From positions 57,224 through 121,223 of the forward strand of contig NZ_JAJFOW010000015.1 of the NCBI RefSeq assembly GCF_020731285.1: a stretch of 64,000 nucleotides of DNA. The letters are read 5' to 3'. Every line of letters begins with the position of its first letter. Position 1 is the first letter of the stretch. Below, in pieces: positions 43,739-54,025 of the stretch. This DNA comes from Cohnella baijiui (GTDB taxonomy: Bacteria; Bacillota; Bacilli; Paenibacillales; Paenibacillaceae). The notes beneath the pieces are model-generated. The model did no database searches. It was not told the DNA's origin and saw nothing but the letters and a program-made list of their open reading frames with translations. The translations under genes were made by a program, and so were the position numbers.

Positions 43739-46700
43739 ATGATGAGAAGGATGAGGGCCGCCTTGCTGGTCCAGATGCTGCTGCTCGGGGCCGTCGGCCT
43801 GTCCGGCGTGACCGGGCCGGCGCCTCTCGCGCACGCGATCGGCGACAAGCCGGCCGCGGGGGACGAACGGGCGGCCGACAAAGAGGACGTGCTCGACGCA
43901 CTGTTCGGCGGCAAAAAGGGCGACGCGAAGGGCGAAGCCCCCGCCGGGCAGGCGGCGAATCCCGAGAAGACGCCGGATGGAGCGGCCGCGCAGGTGACGG
44001 AGGCGGATTACTTCGACGTACTGCGCGAGTGGGAGAAGGAGAGCGTCCGGCCGGCCGATACGTTCGAGCAGGAGGTGCCGCCGTCGGCGCTCCTCGTCGA
44101 GGGCCGTCCGGCGACCCTGGCTGCCGCCTCGGACAGCGAAGGATACGGCAGCCCGGCGTTTCGGTGGGACGAGACGACCCCTTCGGTTTCTTTTCATGTC
44201 CATGTTCCTCGTGACGGGCTGTATACGATAAAGGTCGACTACTATCCGCTCACCGACAAGGTCATCGCCATCGAGCGCGGCCTGCAGATCGGCGGCGCAT
44301 ACCCTTATTTCCAGGCGAGACAGTTCAAGCTGCCCAAGATTTGGCGCAACGAGGCGTATCCGTTCGCCCGGGATCTGCTGGGCAACGACGTGCTGCCCGA
44401 CCAAGAGATGCTCGCCGGCTGGCGTACGCAGGAAGTGTCGGATGCGGCGTCCGCGGACGACCGCGCGCTGCTGTTCCGCCTCCGGGCCGGCGACAACGAG
44501 ATCTCCCTCCCGTACGTGAGCGAGCCGATCCTGCTCGGCCGGATCGTCGTCGCGAGCCCGGAGACGGTACCGGCGTACGCCGAATATGCGGCGGCCATCG
44601 GTTCGGAGGAGGCGCAGAGCGCGATCGAAACGGTGGAAGCCGAGGACATCGCGTGGAAAAACGAGCCGTTCATTCGCGCCCAAGCCGACGGCGACCCGTC
44701 CGCGGTTCCGTACACCCCGGACAGCATGCGGCTGAACGCGATGGGGGGAGATTCCTGGCAGGTGAGCGGCCAGGAGGTCGCTTGGAAGTTTAAGGTGCCG
44801 CAGGACGGCAACTACCGGATCGCGGTCAAGTACAAGCAGATCGAGATCAAGAGCGACTCGGGCACGGACATGCCGGTGTATCGCTCGGTGCGGATCGACG
44901 GCGAGCTGCCGTTCGAGGAAATGCGGCAAGTGTCGTTTCCCTACGAGAAAAACTGGACGAATCGCGTCCTTTCGGATGAAAAAGGCGATCCGTACCTGTT
45001 CCGCCTGAGCGCGGGCGAGCATACGCTCGCGATGATGGCGAACGACGTTCCCTACCGGGACACGATCTTGACGGTCAAGGATGTCATGAAGGGCGTCAAC
45101 GACTTCCTGATCGAGCTGAAGATGGCGACTGGCAATACGCAGGACGCCAACCGCGACTGGGATCTCGCGGACCAGATCCCCGATGCGGCGGAGCGGCTCT
45201 CGGGCTACGCGGACCGGCTCGAGACGCAGACGGAGGCGCTGCAGCGGCGGATCGGCGGCGCGACCGACGCATCCAAGTCGATGAAAATCTCGGCGCAGAT
45301 CCTTCGGGAGCTGGCCAAGGATCCGAACGCCATTCCGTACCGGACGTCGCGGCTGAACGGCGGTTCCGGCTCCGTCATGCAGCAGCTCGGCAAGACGCTC
45401 GCCAAGCTGCCGAACCAGCCGCTCACGATCGACCGGCTCTACATTTACGCGGACCGCAAGCTCCCGTCCGCCCACGCCGGCTTTTTCAGCCGGATGAAGT
45501 CGAACGTGTCGGTGTTTTTCGGTTCCTTTACCAAGGACTACGCCAAGATCAACGACAACGGGGACGACGCGCTGCAGATCTGGGTGAACCGACCCCGCCA
45601 ATATGTCATGGCGATGCAGCAGCTGGCGAACGAGGAGTTTACGAAGCAGACGGGCATCAAGGTATCGTTCTCGCTCATGCCCGACGAGACCAAGCTCATC
45701 CTCGCCAACGCGGCGGGCAATTCGCCGGATGCCGCCTTTTCGATCAATACGGCCACGCCGTTTAACCTGGCTTCCCGGAACACGCTGACCGATCTCAGCC
45801 GATTCCCGGATTACGCGGAAATCGCGGAGCGGTTCGCGCCCGGCACGATGCTGCCGTACCAGTTCAATGGAGGGACCTACGCGCTGCCGGAAACGCAGGA
45901 TTTTTGGGTGCTTTTCTACCGCAAGGACATTATGGACGCCCTGAAGCTGCCGGTCCCCGACACGATGGAGGACGTGAAGCGGATCCTGCCGGATCTGCAG
46001 CGCTACGGCCTGAACTTCTTCGACCCGCTCGCCCTGACCGGCGGGAACAAGCAGATCTGGCTCACCTCGCCGTTTATCTACCAGCACGGCGGCGAGCTGT
46101 TTGCGCCGGACGGCGGCAAGACCGCGATCGACAGCGAGAACGCCATCGCCGGGATCAAGGAAATGACGGACCTGTTCACCGTGTACAATCTGCCGCTGAA
46201 CGTGCCCGTCTTCTACAACCATTTCCGCGACGGGAGCCTGCCGATCGGCATCTCGAACATCACGACCTACATCCAGCTGATGTCGGCCGCGCCGGAAATC
46301 AGCGGGCTGTGGAAGATCGCGCCGATGCCCGGCGTGAAAAACGCGGACGGCGTCGTCGAGCGCTGGGCGGCCGGCACCGCGCAGACGTCGATCATCTTCA
46401 AGAACAGCAAGCGCCAGGAGGATGCCTGGAAGCTGCTGAAATGGTGGACGTCCGAAGAAACGCAGATCCGGTTCGGCAACCGGATGCAGACGATCTACGG
46501 GCCGACCTTCATGTGGAATACGGCCAATCTGAAGGCGTTCGAGCAGATGGCGTGGCCGTCCGAGCATATCAAGGTCATCCAGGAGCAATGGCGGTGGCTG
46601 AAGGACACGCCGCACGTGCCGGGCGACTATATGCTGGAGCGGCAGCTCAGCGACGCGTGGAACAAGATCGTCTTCGACGGGGTGAATCCGAGGCGGGCGA

Positions 46701-46840
46701 TCGAGGATGCGACCATCCTGACGAACCGCGAGCTGGCCAAGAAGCTGCAGGAGTTCGGGTTTATGAAGGACGGCGAGTGGATCAAGCCGCTTCAGATGCC
46801 GACCATGCCCGAGCCGGAAAGGCGGGAGAGCAAGCCATGA
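43739..46840 (+). CDS. Large secreted protein: carbohydrate-binding-like domains fused to ABC binding domain
   Basis: A 1033-residue exported protein. Signal-like N-terminus ([18 protein letters not shown]), an acidic Lys/Ala-rich linker, and two beta-rich segments at about 115-270 and 300-460 that resemble carbohydrate-binding modules ([40 protein letters not shown]). A helical region at about 460-560 follows. From about 605 to 1010 is a complete solute-binding domain ([40 protein letters not shown]). About twice the normal length of a binding protein. It overlaps the permease gene by four bases. Likely binds polymeric glycan and feeds the permease pair. Confidence 0.8.
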   Translation: MMRRMRAALLVQMLLLGAVGLSGVTGPAPLAHAIGDKPAAGDERAADKEDVLDALFGGKKGDAKGEAPAGQAANPEKTPDGAAAQVTEADYFDVLREWEKESVRPADTFEQEVPPSALLVEGRPATLAAASDSEGYGSPAFRWDETTPSVSFHVHVPRDGLYTIKVDYYPLTDKVIAIERGLQIGGAYPYFQARQFKLPKIWRNEAYPFARDLLGNDVLPDQEMLAGWRTQEVSDAASADDRALLFRLRAGDNEISLPYVSEPILLGRIVVASPETVPAYAEYAAAIGSEEAQSAIETVEAEDIAWKNEPFIRAQADGDPSAVPYTPDSMRLNAMGGDSWQVSGQEVAWKFKVPQDGNYRIAVKYKQIEIKSDSGTDMPVYRSVRIDGELPFEEMRQVSFPYEKNWTNRVLSDEKGDPYLFRLSAGEHTLAMMANDVPYRDTILTVKDVMKGVNDFLIELKMATGNTQDANRDWDLADQIPDAAERLSGYADRLETQTEALQRRIGGATDASKSMKISAQILRELAKDPNAIPYRTSRLNGGSGSVMQQLGKTLAKLPNQPLTIDRLYIYADRKLPSAHAGFFSRMKSNVSVFFGSFTKDYAKINDNGDDALQIWVNRPRQYVMAMQQLANEEFTKQTGIKVSFSLMPDETKLILANAAGNSPDAAFSINTATPFNLASRNTLTDLSRFPDYAEIAERFAPGTMLPYQFNGGTYALPETQDFWVLFYRKDIMDALKLPVPDTMEDVKRILPDLQRYGLNFFDPLALTGGNKQIWLTSPFIYQHGGELFAPDGGKTAIDSENAIAGIKEMTDLFTVYNLPLNVPVFYNHFRDGSLPIGISNITTYIQLMSAAPEISGLWKIAPMPGVKNADGVVERWAAGTAQTSIIFKNSKRQEDAWKLLKWWTSEETQIRFGNRMQTIYGPTFMWNTANLKAFEQMAWPSEHIKVIQEQWRWLKDTPHVPGDYMLERQLSDAWNKIVFDGVNPRRAIEDATILTNRELAKKLQEFGFMKDGEWIKPLQMPTMPEPERRESKP

Positions 46841-47823
46841 ACGAAACGACGCTGGGAAAAAAGGGCCTGCGGGCCGCGCGATCGCCGGTTCCTCCGGATG
46901 CGGACGCCGCCCCCGTGCCGCAAAAGCGGATAAAGCGCGCGCTGAAGGAAGAGCTGTCGGCATACGCCTTTCTCGCGCCGTACCTGATCCTGTTCTCGCT
47001 GTTCATCGTCGTCCCGGTCTGCGCGGCCATCGGCCTGTCGTTCACCTACTTCAATACGGTGGAGCGGCCCAGGTTCATCGGCTTGGAGAACTACGTGAAC
47101 CTGCTGACCCAGGACAGCGAATTCATGATGTACGTGCTGCCGAACACGATCAAGTTCGCGCTGCTGGTCGGTCCGGGCGGCTACATCCTGTCGTTCTGGC
47201 TGGCTTGGCTGCTGGCGCAAATCCCGCGACGATCGCGGACGGTGCTGGCGCTTGCGCTTTACTCGCCGTCGATGACGGCGGCCGTCGCGATGGCGGTCAT
47301 CTGGCTGACGCTGTTCAGCGGCGACAGCGCGGGCTACCTGAACGCCCTGCTGCTGAAAATCGGGCTGATCGACGCCCCGATCCAGTGGACGCAGTCGCCT
47401 CATTACCTAATGCCGATCATGATCGTCGTCACGCTGTGGAACAGCATGGGCGTCGGCTTCCTCGCCATGATGGCCGGCATTCTGAATATCAACAAGGAAA
47501 TGTACGAGGCCGGCTATATGGACGGCATCAAAAACCGGCTCCAGGAGGTGTGGTACATTACCATCCCCTCCATGAAGCCGCAAATGCTGTTCGGCGCGGT
47601 CATGGCGGTAGTCGGCACCTTCCAGGCGGGCGAAATCGGCGTGCAGCTGTCCGGCACGAACCCGACGCCCCAATATTCCGGCCAGCTCCTGATCAACCAT
47701 ATCGCGGACTATGGCTTCATCCGCTACGACATGGGCTACGCGTCGGCCATCTCGGTCGTGCTGCTGCTCGTCATTTACGGCTTCTCCAAGGTCGCTTGGC
47801 GGCTGTTCGGCGACAAGGACTGA
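46837..47823 (+). CDS. Carbohydrate ABC importer permease (UgpA/MalF type)
   Basis: A 328-residue permease with about six helices after a ~45-residue charged N-terminus. Features: [20 protein letters not shown] near the first helix and the docking loop [20 protein letters not shown]. The ATG overlaps the stop of the 1033-residue binding protein, suggesting that the two act together. No ATPase is encoded nearby. Confidence 0.92.
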   Translation: MNETTLGKKGLRAARSPVPPDADAAPVPQKRIKRALKEELSAYAFLAPYLILFSLFIVVPVCAAIGLSFTYFNTVERPRFIGLENYVNLLTQDSEFMMYVLPNTIKFALLVGPGGYILSFWLAWLLAQIPRRSRTVLALALYSPSMTAAVAMAVIWLTLFSGDSAGYLNALLLKIGLIDAPIQWTQSPHYLMPIMIVVTLWNSMGVGFLAMMAGILNINKEMYEAGYMDGIKNRLQEVWYITIPSMKPQMLFGAVMAVVGTFQAGEIGVQLSGTNPTPQYSGQLLINHIADYGFIRYDMGYASAISVVLLLVIYGFSKVAWRLFGDKD

Positions 47824-47869
47824 CTCGCGCGCCGGCGTTCGATCAATCTCGCGTTAAGAAGGTGATCCG

Positions 47870-48745
47870 GTGGCTTCCTTTCACGGCAACAAGATCAATC
47901 CGAGCCGCTTCGGCATCGGCCAGGTCAAATTCTTCGTCTTCCTGATCCCGCTCGGCATCGTCATGATTTTGCCGATCGTGTTCATGTTCTCGCAGGCGCT
48001 GAAGCCGCTCGACGAGCTGTTCCTGTTCCCGCCGACCTTCCTCGTCCGCCAGCCGACGATCGAGAATCTCGTCTCGCTGCTCAGCCTGAAGGACATGTCG
48101 GTCATCCCGGTGACCAAGTATCTGTTCAACAGCGTTGTCGTCTCCGTCTCGGTCGTGGCGCTGGCGCTGCTGACGAGCGCGATGACCGGCTACGCGCTGT
48201 CCAAGAAGAAGTTCAAGCTGCGCAAGACGCTGTTCGAGATCAACACGATCGCCCTCATGTTCGTGCCGGCGGCGGTGACGATCCCTCGGTACCTGATCGT
48301 GGAGAAGCTCGGGCTGATCAATACGTACTGGGGGCACGTCCTGCCGCTCCTCGCGCTGCCGGTCGGCGTGTTTCTGGTCAAGCAGTTCGTGGACCAGATT
48401 CCGAACGAGCTGATCGAAGCGGCCGCGATCGACGGCGCTCGAGATACCGCTGTGTTCCTGCGAATTGTCATGCCGCTCATCAAGCCGGCAATGGCCACCG
48501 TGGCGATCCTCGCGTTCCAGACCGTGTGGAACAATGCCGAGACGTCCAGCTTGTACATGAGCAAGGAGACGCTCAAGACGTTCGCCTTTTACATGACGAC
48601 GCTGAGCACGACGATCGGCAACAACGTGGCGGGCCAAGGCGTGGCGGCCGCGGCGGCGCTGGTCATGTTCGTCCCGAATCTCATCATCTTCATCTTCATG
48701 CAGAGCAAGGTGATGGATACGATGGCGCATTCGGGGCTGAAGTAG
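47870..48745 (+). CDS. Carbohydrate ABC importer permease (UgpE/MalG type)
   Basis: A 291-residue permease, partner of the one just upstream. Features: [20 protein letters not shown] as first helix and [20 protein letters not shown] as ATPase-docking loop. GTG start at 47870 with AAGAAGGTGATCC upstream. Followed 15 bases later by the NHL/Yip1-like gene. Confidence 0.92.
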   Translation: MASFHGNKINPSRFGIGQVKFFVFLIPLGIVMILPIVFMFSQALKPLDELFLFPPTFLVRQPTIENLVSLLSLKDMSVIPVTKYLFNSVVVSVSVVALALLTSAMTGYALSKKKFKLRKTLFEINTIALMFVPAAVTIPRYLIVEKLGLINTYWGHVLPLLALPVGVFLVKQFVDQIPNELIEAAAIDGARDTAVFLRIVMPLIKPAMATVAILAFQTVWNNAETSSLYMSKETLKTFAFYMTTLSTTIGNNVAGQGVAAAAALVMFVPNLIIFIFMQSKVMDTMAHSGLK

Positions 48746-48760
48746 GGAGGGGAGACGGAC

Positions 48761-50833
48761 ATGTTCAACTGGAAACCGATGCTGGTCGCGGCCGTGATCG
48801 TCTCGCTGCTGACGATCGCCCTCCCGGCGCCCGCCAGCGCGCAGTACGTCTCCTTCACGTTTAAGCAGGACGGCCAGCCGCGCCTGACGCAGACCGCCTA
48901 TGTGCCGATGGGCGCGCTCGACGGCTACGGCATGTTCGGCGACGGCGCGGCCGTCCGCGAGGAGAGCGGCGAGATCACGGCGGCGCTGGACCAGCCGCAG
49001 GATCTGTTCATCGACGGGCGCGACCATCTGTTCGTCGCGGATACCGGCAACAGCCGCGTCCTGGAGCTCGACGAGCGCGGCCGGCTCGTCCGCATCTTCG
49101 GCGAGGGCGAGCTTGAAGATCCTACGGGCGTATACGTCGACGATTCCGGCCGTCTTTACGTGGCCGATGCCGGCGCCGAACAAATCGCGATTTACGACGC
49201 CGAGGGCAAGCGGGTCAAGTCGATCGGCAAGCCGAAGTCGCTGCTGTACGGCCAGAGCAACGCGTTCAAGCCGAAGAAGGTCACGGTCGACAAACGCGGC
49301 AACCTGTACATCGTCGGCGAGGGGCTCATCCAGGGACTCGTGGAGCTGAGCCCGGAAGGCGACTTCCTCGGCTACTTCGGCGGCAACCGCGTCGGCTTCA
49401 GCCTGGAACGGGCGCTGCAGCGGCTCTTCTTTACCCAAAGGCAGCTGAGCCAGCTTTCGCAGAAGCTGCCGCCGTCCCCGTCCAACGTCGCGGTCGGCGA
49501 CGACGGGCTGATCTTCACGGCGACGGTCGGCCTCGAAGGGGCCAGCGTCAAAAAGCTCAACGTGGCGGGGGACAACCTGCTGCGCTCGTCCTCGTACATG
49601 AGCCCGAACGTCGCGGACCTGACCGTCGACCGGGCGGGCAACGTCTATGCGACGGACGCGACGGAAGGGATGATCTTCGTCTACGACAAGGACGGCAGCC
49701 TGCTGTTCGCCTTCGGCGGGATCGACTCCGGCTACCAGAGCCTAGGCTACTTCACCTCGCCGTCGGGCATCGCGGTGAACGCCGGCGGCTTGTTGTACGT
49801 GCTCGACAAGGAGCGGGGCAACATCCAAATATTCAAGCCGACGCCGTTCGCGCAGCTGGTGTTTCGGGCGACCTCGCTGTACCTGGACGGCAAGTACGTG
49901 GAGAGCCTCGAGCCTTGGCGGCAGGTGCTGCGGCTGGACAGCATGTTCGACCTCGCCCACGTCGGCATCGGCCTCGCTTACTACAAGCAGGGCAAGTTCG
50001 ACCTCGCGTTCGAGGAGCTGAAGCTCGCAAAAAACGCGGGCGAGTATTCGAACGCCTACTGGGAGCTCCGCCGCGCCTGGTTGATGAAGCACGTGTCGAC
50101 GGCGATCCTCGTCCTCGCGGGCGCCCTCGTCCTATGGACGGTCGCCAGGCGGCTGTATCGCAAGTTCCGGTTCGGCGCGCCCGCCGTCGAGGCGTGGAGG
50201 AGGTTCCGGCAAATCCGGCTCGTTCGCCAGCTGCTGCACGTCTTCCGGATGCTGCGCCATCCGATCGACGGGTACGAGGAACTGACCGGCGGCCGCGCTT
50301 CGGTGCTGTCGGCGACGATTCTGCTGTTTGCGATCGCCGGCGTCCGCTTGTACGAGGTGTATCAGACGAGCTTCCTCTTCAGCGGCACCGACCCGCTGCG
50401 CGTAAGCCTCGTCTCCGAGCTGCTGAAGCTGTTCGTCCCGCTTTTCGCCTGGATCGTGTGCAACCATCTCGTCAGCATCATCAACGACGGCGAAGGCAAG
50501 TTCCGTGACGTGTACAAAGGATCGATCTACGCGCTCAGTCCCTATCTGGTCATGGGCGTGCCGCTGGCTTTCCTGTCCAAGGGGCTCACGCTGATGGAGG
50601 CGGTCGTCTACGACTACGGCCGACTGTTCATGATGCTATGGTGCGTCGTGCTGTTCCTCCTCATGGTCAAGGAGATTCACGGCTACGAGCTCAAGGAGAC
50701 GTTCAAAAACGTCGCGATCACCTTGTCCGGCATGGCCGTGATGGCGCTTATCGCTTTTATCTTCTTCGGCTTGTCCAGTCAGGTGTGGGATTTCGTGCGC
50801 AGCATCGCGGAAGAGGTGAAGTATCGTGCCTAA
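48761..50833 (+). CDS. NHL-propeller / TPR / Yip1-like membrane protein
   Basis: A 690-residue exported, membrane-anchored protein. Signal peptide 1-27 (ALPAPASA), then NHL-type beta-propeller repeats at about 75-370 (DLFIDGRDHLFVADTGNSRV; PTGVYVDDSGRLYVADAG), a short TPR-like helical stretch (VGIGLAYYKQGKFDLAFEEL), a transmembrane helix near 450 and a C-terminal block of about five helices that resembles Yip1 domains. It overlaps the DUF5696 gene by eight bases. The propeller outside the cell suggests glycan or protein binding at the surface. Its position between two permease pairs is notable; function unknown. Confidence 0.75.
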   Translation: MFNWKPMLVAAVIVSLLTIALPAPASAQYVSFTFKQDGQPRLTQTAYVPMGALDGYGMFGDGAAVREESGEITAALDQPQDLFIDGRDHLFVADTGNSRVLELDERGRLVRIFGEGELEDPTGVYVDDSGRLYVADAGAEQIAIYDAEGKRVKSIGKPKSLLYGQSNAFKPKKVTVDKRGNLYIVGEGLIQGLVELSPEGDFLGYFGGNRVGFSLERALQRLFFTQRQLSQLSQKLPPSPSNVAVGDDGLIFTATVGLEGASVKKLNVAGDNLLRSSSYMSPNVADLTVDRAGNVYATDATEGMIFVYDKDGSLLFAFGGIDSGYQSLGYFTSPSGIAVNAGGLLYVLDKERGNIQIFKPTPFAQLVFRATSLYLDGKYVESLEPWRQVLRLDSMFDLAHVGIGLAYYKQGKFDLAFEELKLAKNAGEYSNAYWELRRAWLMKHVSTAILVLAGALVLWTVARRLYRKFRFGAPAVEAWRRFRQIRLVRQLLHVFRMLRHPIDGYEELTGGRASVLSATILLFAIAGVRLYEVYQTSFLFSGTDPLRVSLVSELLKLFVPLFAWIVCNHLVSIINDGEGKFRDVYKGSIYALSPYLVMGVPLAFLSKGLTLMEAVVYDYGRLFMMLWCVVLFLLMVKEIHGYELKETFKNVAITLSGMAVMALIAFIFFGLSSQVWDFVRSIAEEVKYRA

Positions 50834-53135
50834 ACGGAAAGCAATCGTACGCATCGGCCTCGCGCTGCTCGCCGCGCTTCTTGCCGGGTCGATCGCCCAG
50901 GCGTTCGGCGAGACGGCCAAGCAGCCGGCGCAGTCCGGCGTTCCGGACGCGCAGGAGGAACTGGCGTTCTTTCAGTCCAACCGCTTCACGGGGCCTGAAC
51001 CGACGGATCGGCAGGCGCCCGGCCGGCCCGTCGGCCAGGGATATCGGCAGATCGGCGACAACGGCAGCCTGGAGCTGTACATGAACATGCAGACGTACGC
51101 GATCCAGATCAAAAACAAAGCGACCGGCTACGTCTGGTCCTCGGTCCCGAACGAAGAGGCGATGGCGCAGGAGCAGCTGAACGACGACTGGAAAAACGCG
51201 ATGCTGTCGCCTTTCCTGCTAACGTACTTCGACGCGGAGGACGAGGCGCTGGCCACGAGCAACTTCCGCTCGCTTCAGGGCAAAGCGTCGTCCTCGAAGC
51301 CGGTCCCGAACGGGATGGAAGTGACATACGCGTTCGCGGATCTCGGCATCCGGATGACCGTGCGAACGTCTCTGGACGAACGCGGACTGGTCGTCTCGCT
51401 GCCGGCCGACGGGATCGAGGAGTCCGGGAACGGCCGATTGGCCTCCGTCCAACTCTATCCGTTTCTCGGCTCCGTCCGGCGGGCGGACGTGCCGGGTTAT
51501 CTGTTCATCCCCGACGGGAGCGGCGCGCTCATCCGCTTTACCGATCACCAGACCCGGTTCGACGAGCCGTACGTCGGACAGATCTACGGGAACGACGCGG
51601 CGACCGTCGGCTTTCAGTGGGCGAACCGGGTGTCGTATCCGGTATTCGGCATCGTCCACGGCGTCCGGCAAAACGCGCTCATGGGCACGGTGGAGCAGGG
51701 ACAGGCGAACGCGGCGATCGTCGCCTATCCGAGCGGCGTGAACACGAGCTTCTACTGGGTGTCGGCCCGCTTCGACATCCGCTACGCCTACTTCCAGCCG
51801 ACGAGCCAGTCGATGGGCGGCATCAACGCCTTTACGAAGCAGCTGACGGAAGGCGACAAGGAAGTCCGCTACGCCTTCCTGAGCGGCGAAGACGCCGATT
51901 ACGCCGGCATGGCGGCGGCCTATCGCGCCTCGCTGCAGGCGAAGGGCATGCTGCCGAGCGGCGGCGCGGTGCAGCCGGAGGCCGGGGACGTGCCCGTGCA
52001 GATCGACTTCCTGGGCGGCGACATCGAGCCCGGCATCGTGGGCAAGCATGTAATCAAGCTGACGTCGTTCGCGGACGCGCAGGCGATCCTGGCGGATCTC
52101 GAGCGACAGGGCGTCCGCCGCGTCACGGCGGTGCTTAGAGGTTGGAACGCCGGGGGCCTGAACGGCGCCCGGCCCGCCAAGCCGTCGTACGCCGCCGAGC
52201 TCGGCGGCAGATCCGGCTTCGAGGCGTTGCGGGATTATGCGTCCGAGCGGGGGATCGACCTGCATCTGGACACCAACTACACGGACCTGCTCGAAGGCAG
52301 CCCGCGGACGAGCATTCGGTCGGACGCGGTGCGCATGGTGACCGACCGGCTGGCCGAGTACAACTACGTGAGCCGGTTCGTCAGCGATCTGTACCGCGAC
52401 ATGAAAGGCTACCTGCTTCGCCCGGCGACCGCGCTGCGCCTTGCGACGCGCGACTTCGAGACGTTCCAAGAGGACGGGCTGACGCATCTGGCCCTGAGCG
52501 GAACGGGCTACCTGCTGTATGCCGACTACGGCGCCAAGAAGACCGTCACCCGGACCGAAGCGGCCGGCATGTACGGCAAGCTGGCGGACGAGGCGGCCAA
52601 GCGGTCGCTGAAGCTCGCGATCGCCCAGCCGAACGATTACATGCTGAAGCATGCCGCCGCCGTCCTCGACGTCCCGATGGAGTCGTCGCAGTTCATGTAC
52701 ACGACCGACACGGTGCCGTTTGTCCAGATGACGCTCCACGGCCTCGTAGACTACTACGAAGACTACGCCAACCACCAGGCCGATCCGACGGAGAGCTTGC
52801 TGCGCATGATCGAGTACGGCGCCTATCCGTCGTTCATCGTCACCAAGGAGCCGTCCTGGAAGCTGCAGAACACGCCATCGAGCGAGCTGTTCTCGACGGC
52901 GTACGAGGACTGGGCGCCGGAGATCAAACGGCTGTACGACAAGGCGAACGAGGCGCTGAAGCCGGTACGCGGCGCATACATGACGGGCCGCTCGGTGCCG
53001 GCGTACGGCATCGTCCGGGTCGGCTACGCCAACGGCGTCGACATCTGGGTGAACTACACCGGACAGGACTACGCCGACGGAGCGGTCCGCGTGCCCGCCC
53101 GCGACTTCGCCGTGACGGGAGGGGATCGCGCATGA
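50826..53135 (+). CDS. DUF5696 family secreted protein
   Basis: A 769-residue protein with an N-terminal hydrophobic helix (IGLALLAALLAGSIAQAFG) as signal or anchor. Large beta/barrel body: LELYMNMQTYAIQIKNKATG, VPGYLFIPDGSGALIRFTDH, then a TIM-barrel-like part with RVTAVLRGWNAGGLNGA and GIDLHLDTNYTDLLEG. I match it to DUF5696, a family found mainly in Paenibacillus-type sugar clusters; the barrel suggests a glycoside hydrolase-like fold. GTG start at 50826 overlaps the upstream gene; its end overlaps the permease start by four bases. A surface glycan-processing role is inferred. Confidence 0.75.
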   Translation: MPKRKAIVRIGLALLAALLAGSIAQAFGETAKQPAQSGVPDAQEELAFFQSNRFTGPEPTDRQAPGRPVGQGYRQIGDNGSLELYMNMQTYAIQIKNKATGYVWSSVPNEEAMAQEQLNDDWKNAMLSPFLLTYFDAEDEALATSNFRSLQGKASSSKPVPNGMEVTYAFADLGIRMTVRTSLDERGLVVSLPADGIEESGNGRLASVQLYPFLGSVRRADVPGYLFIPDGSGALIRFTDHQTRFDEPYVGQIYGNDAATVGFQWANRVSYPVFGIVHGVRQNALMGTVEQGQANAAIVAYPSGVNTSFYWVSARFDIRYAYFQPTSQSMGGINAFTKQLTEGDKEVRYAFLSGEDADYAGMAAAYRASLQAKGMLPSGGAVQPEAGDVPVQIDFLGGDIEPGIVGKHVIKLTSFADAQAILADLERQGVRRVTAVLRGWNAGGLNGARPAKPSYAAELGGRSGFEALRDYASERGIDLHLDTNYTDLLEGSPRTSIRSDAVRMVTDRLAEYNYVSRFVSDLYRDMKGYLLRPATALRLATRDFETFQEDGLTHLALSGTGYLLYADYGAKKTVTRTEAAGMYGKLADEAAKRSLKLAIAQPNDYMLKHAAAVLDVPMESSQFMYTTDTVPFVQMTLHGLVDYYEDYANHQADPTESLLRMIEYGAYPSFIVTKEPSWKLQNTPSSELFSTAYEDWAPEIKRLYDKANEALKPVRGAYMTGRSVPAYGIVRVGYANGVDIWVNYTGQDYADGAVRVPARDFAVTGGDRA

Positions 53136-54013
53136 AGCTGAAGCTGAACAAGCCGCGCCGCGAGGCGCTCATCGGCTACTTGCTCGTGCTGCCGTGGATC
53201 GTCGGGTTCCTGCTTTTTATGGCGTACCCGCTGTATTTCTCCCTGTTCATGAGCTTCCATAAAGTCGCGATCACGCCTTACGGCATCGACACGACGTTTC
53301 GGGGCTGGGACAACTACAAGGACGCCTTCCTGACCGACCCGGATTTCATCCAGAAGCTGCTCCTGTTCGTCAAGTCGACGGTCGTCATGATTCCGATCGT
53401 CATCGTGTTCTCCCTGTTCGTCGCGCTGCTCATCAATCAGCCGATCCGCGGCCGGCAGTTTTTCCGGGCGATCTTCTTTTTGCCCGTCGTCATCACGAGC
53501 GGGGAGGTCGTGCAGGAGCTGTTCGCCCAGGGGGCCGCGACGATCCCGTTGATGGACCAGTCCGGCGTGATCGCCTACCTGGAGAACAACTTGTCCGCGA
53601 CGTGGTCCGCGCCCCTGATCGACGTCATCAACCGGTTCATTCTGATCCTGTGGTACTCCGGGGTGCAGATCCTCATCTTCCTGGCGGCGCTGCAGAAGGT
53701 GAACACCCAGGTGTACGAGGCGGCGGCGATCGACGGCGCTTCGCCGTGGGTGATTTTCTGGAAAATCACGCTGCCCGAGGTCAAGCCGTTCATTCTCGTC
53801 AACCTCATTTACACGACGGTCGATCTGTTTACGAACACGTTCAGCGACGTCATCAAGCTCATCCAGGACAACATGTTCCAGGTGGGCACGGGCTTCGGCT
53901 ATTCGAGCGCGCTGGCGTGGATCTTTTTCGCCGTCATTCTGCTCGTGCTGCTGCTCGCCGTCTGGCTGTTCCGCAATCGGGAGAAAACGGCCTACGCCGG
54001 ATCTGGAAGATAG
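53132..54013 (+). CDS. Carbohydrate ABC importer permease, second pair
   Basis: A 293-residue permease of the UgpA/LacF type: LIGYLLVLPWIVGFLLFMAY as first helix and [20 protein letters not shown] as ATPase-docking loop. It overlaps the DUF5696 gene by four bases. It and its partner have no separate adjacent binding-protein gene, so they may use one of the two upstream binding proteins. Confidence 0.92.
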   Translation: MKLKLNKPRREALIGYLLVLPWIVGFLLFMAYPLYFSLFMSFHKVAITPYGIDTTFRGWDNYKDAFLTDPDFIQKLLLFVKSTVVMIPIVIVFSLFVALLINQPIRGRQFFRAIFFLPVVITSGEVVQELFAQGAATIPLMDQSGVIAYLENNLSATWSAPLIDVINRFILILWYSGVQILIFLAALQKVNTQVYEAAAIDGASPWVIFWKITLPEVKPFILVNLIYTTVDLFTNTFSDVIKLIQDNMFQVGTGFGYSSALAWIFFAVILLVLLLAVWLFRNREKTAYAGSGR

Positions 54014-54025
54014 GGGGGGACCGAC

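Noticed and set aside
42242..46963. Very long open frame (about 1570 codons) on the minus strand
   Set aside because: It runs antisense to well-supported binding-protein genes, is extremely rich in Arg/Asp/Val as expected for the complement of high-GC codons, and has no ribosome binding site or recognisable domain.
43739..47823. ATPase gene of the ABC importers
   Set aside because: No Walker A/B or ABC signature was found in any protein of the window; the ATPase must be encoded elsewhere.
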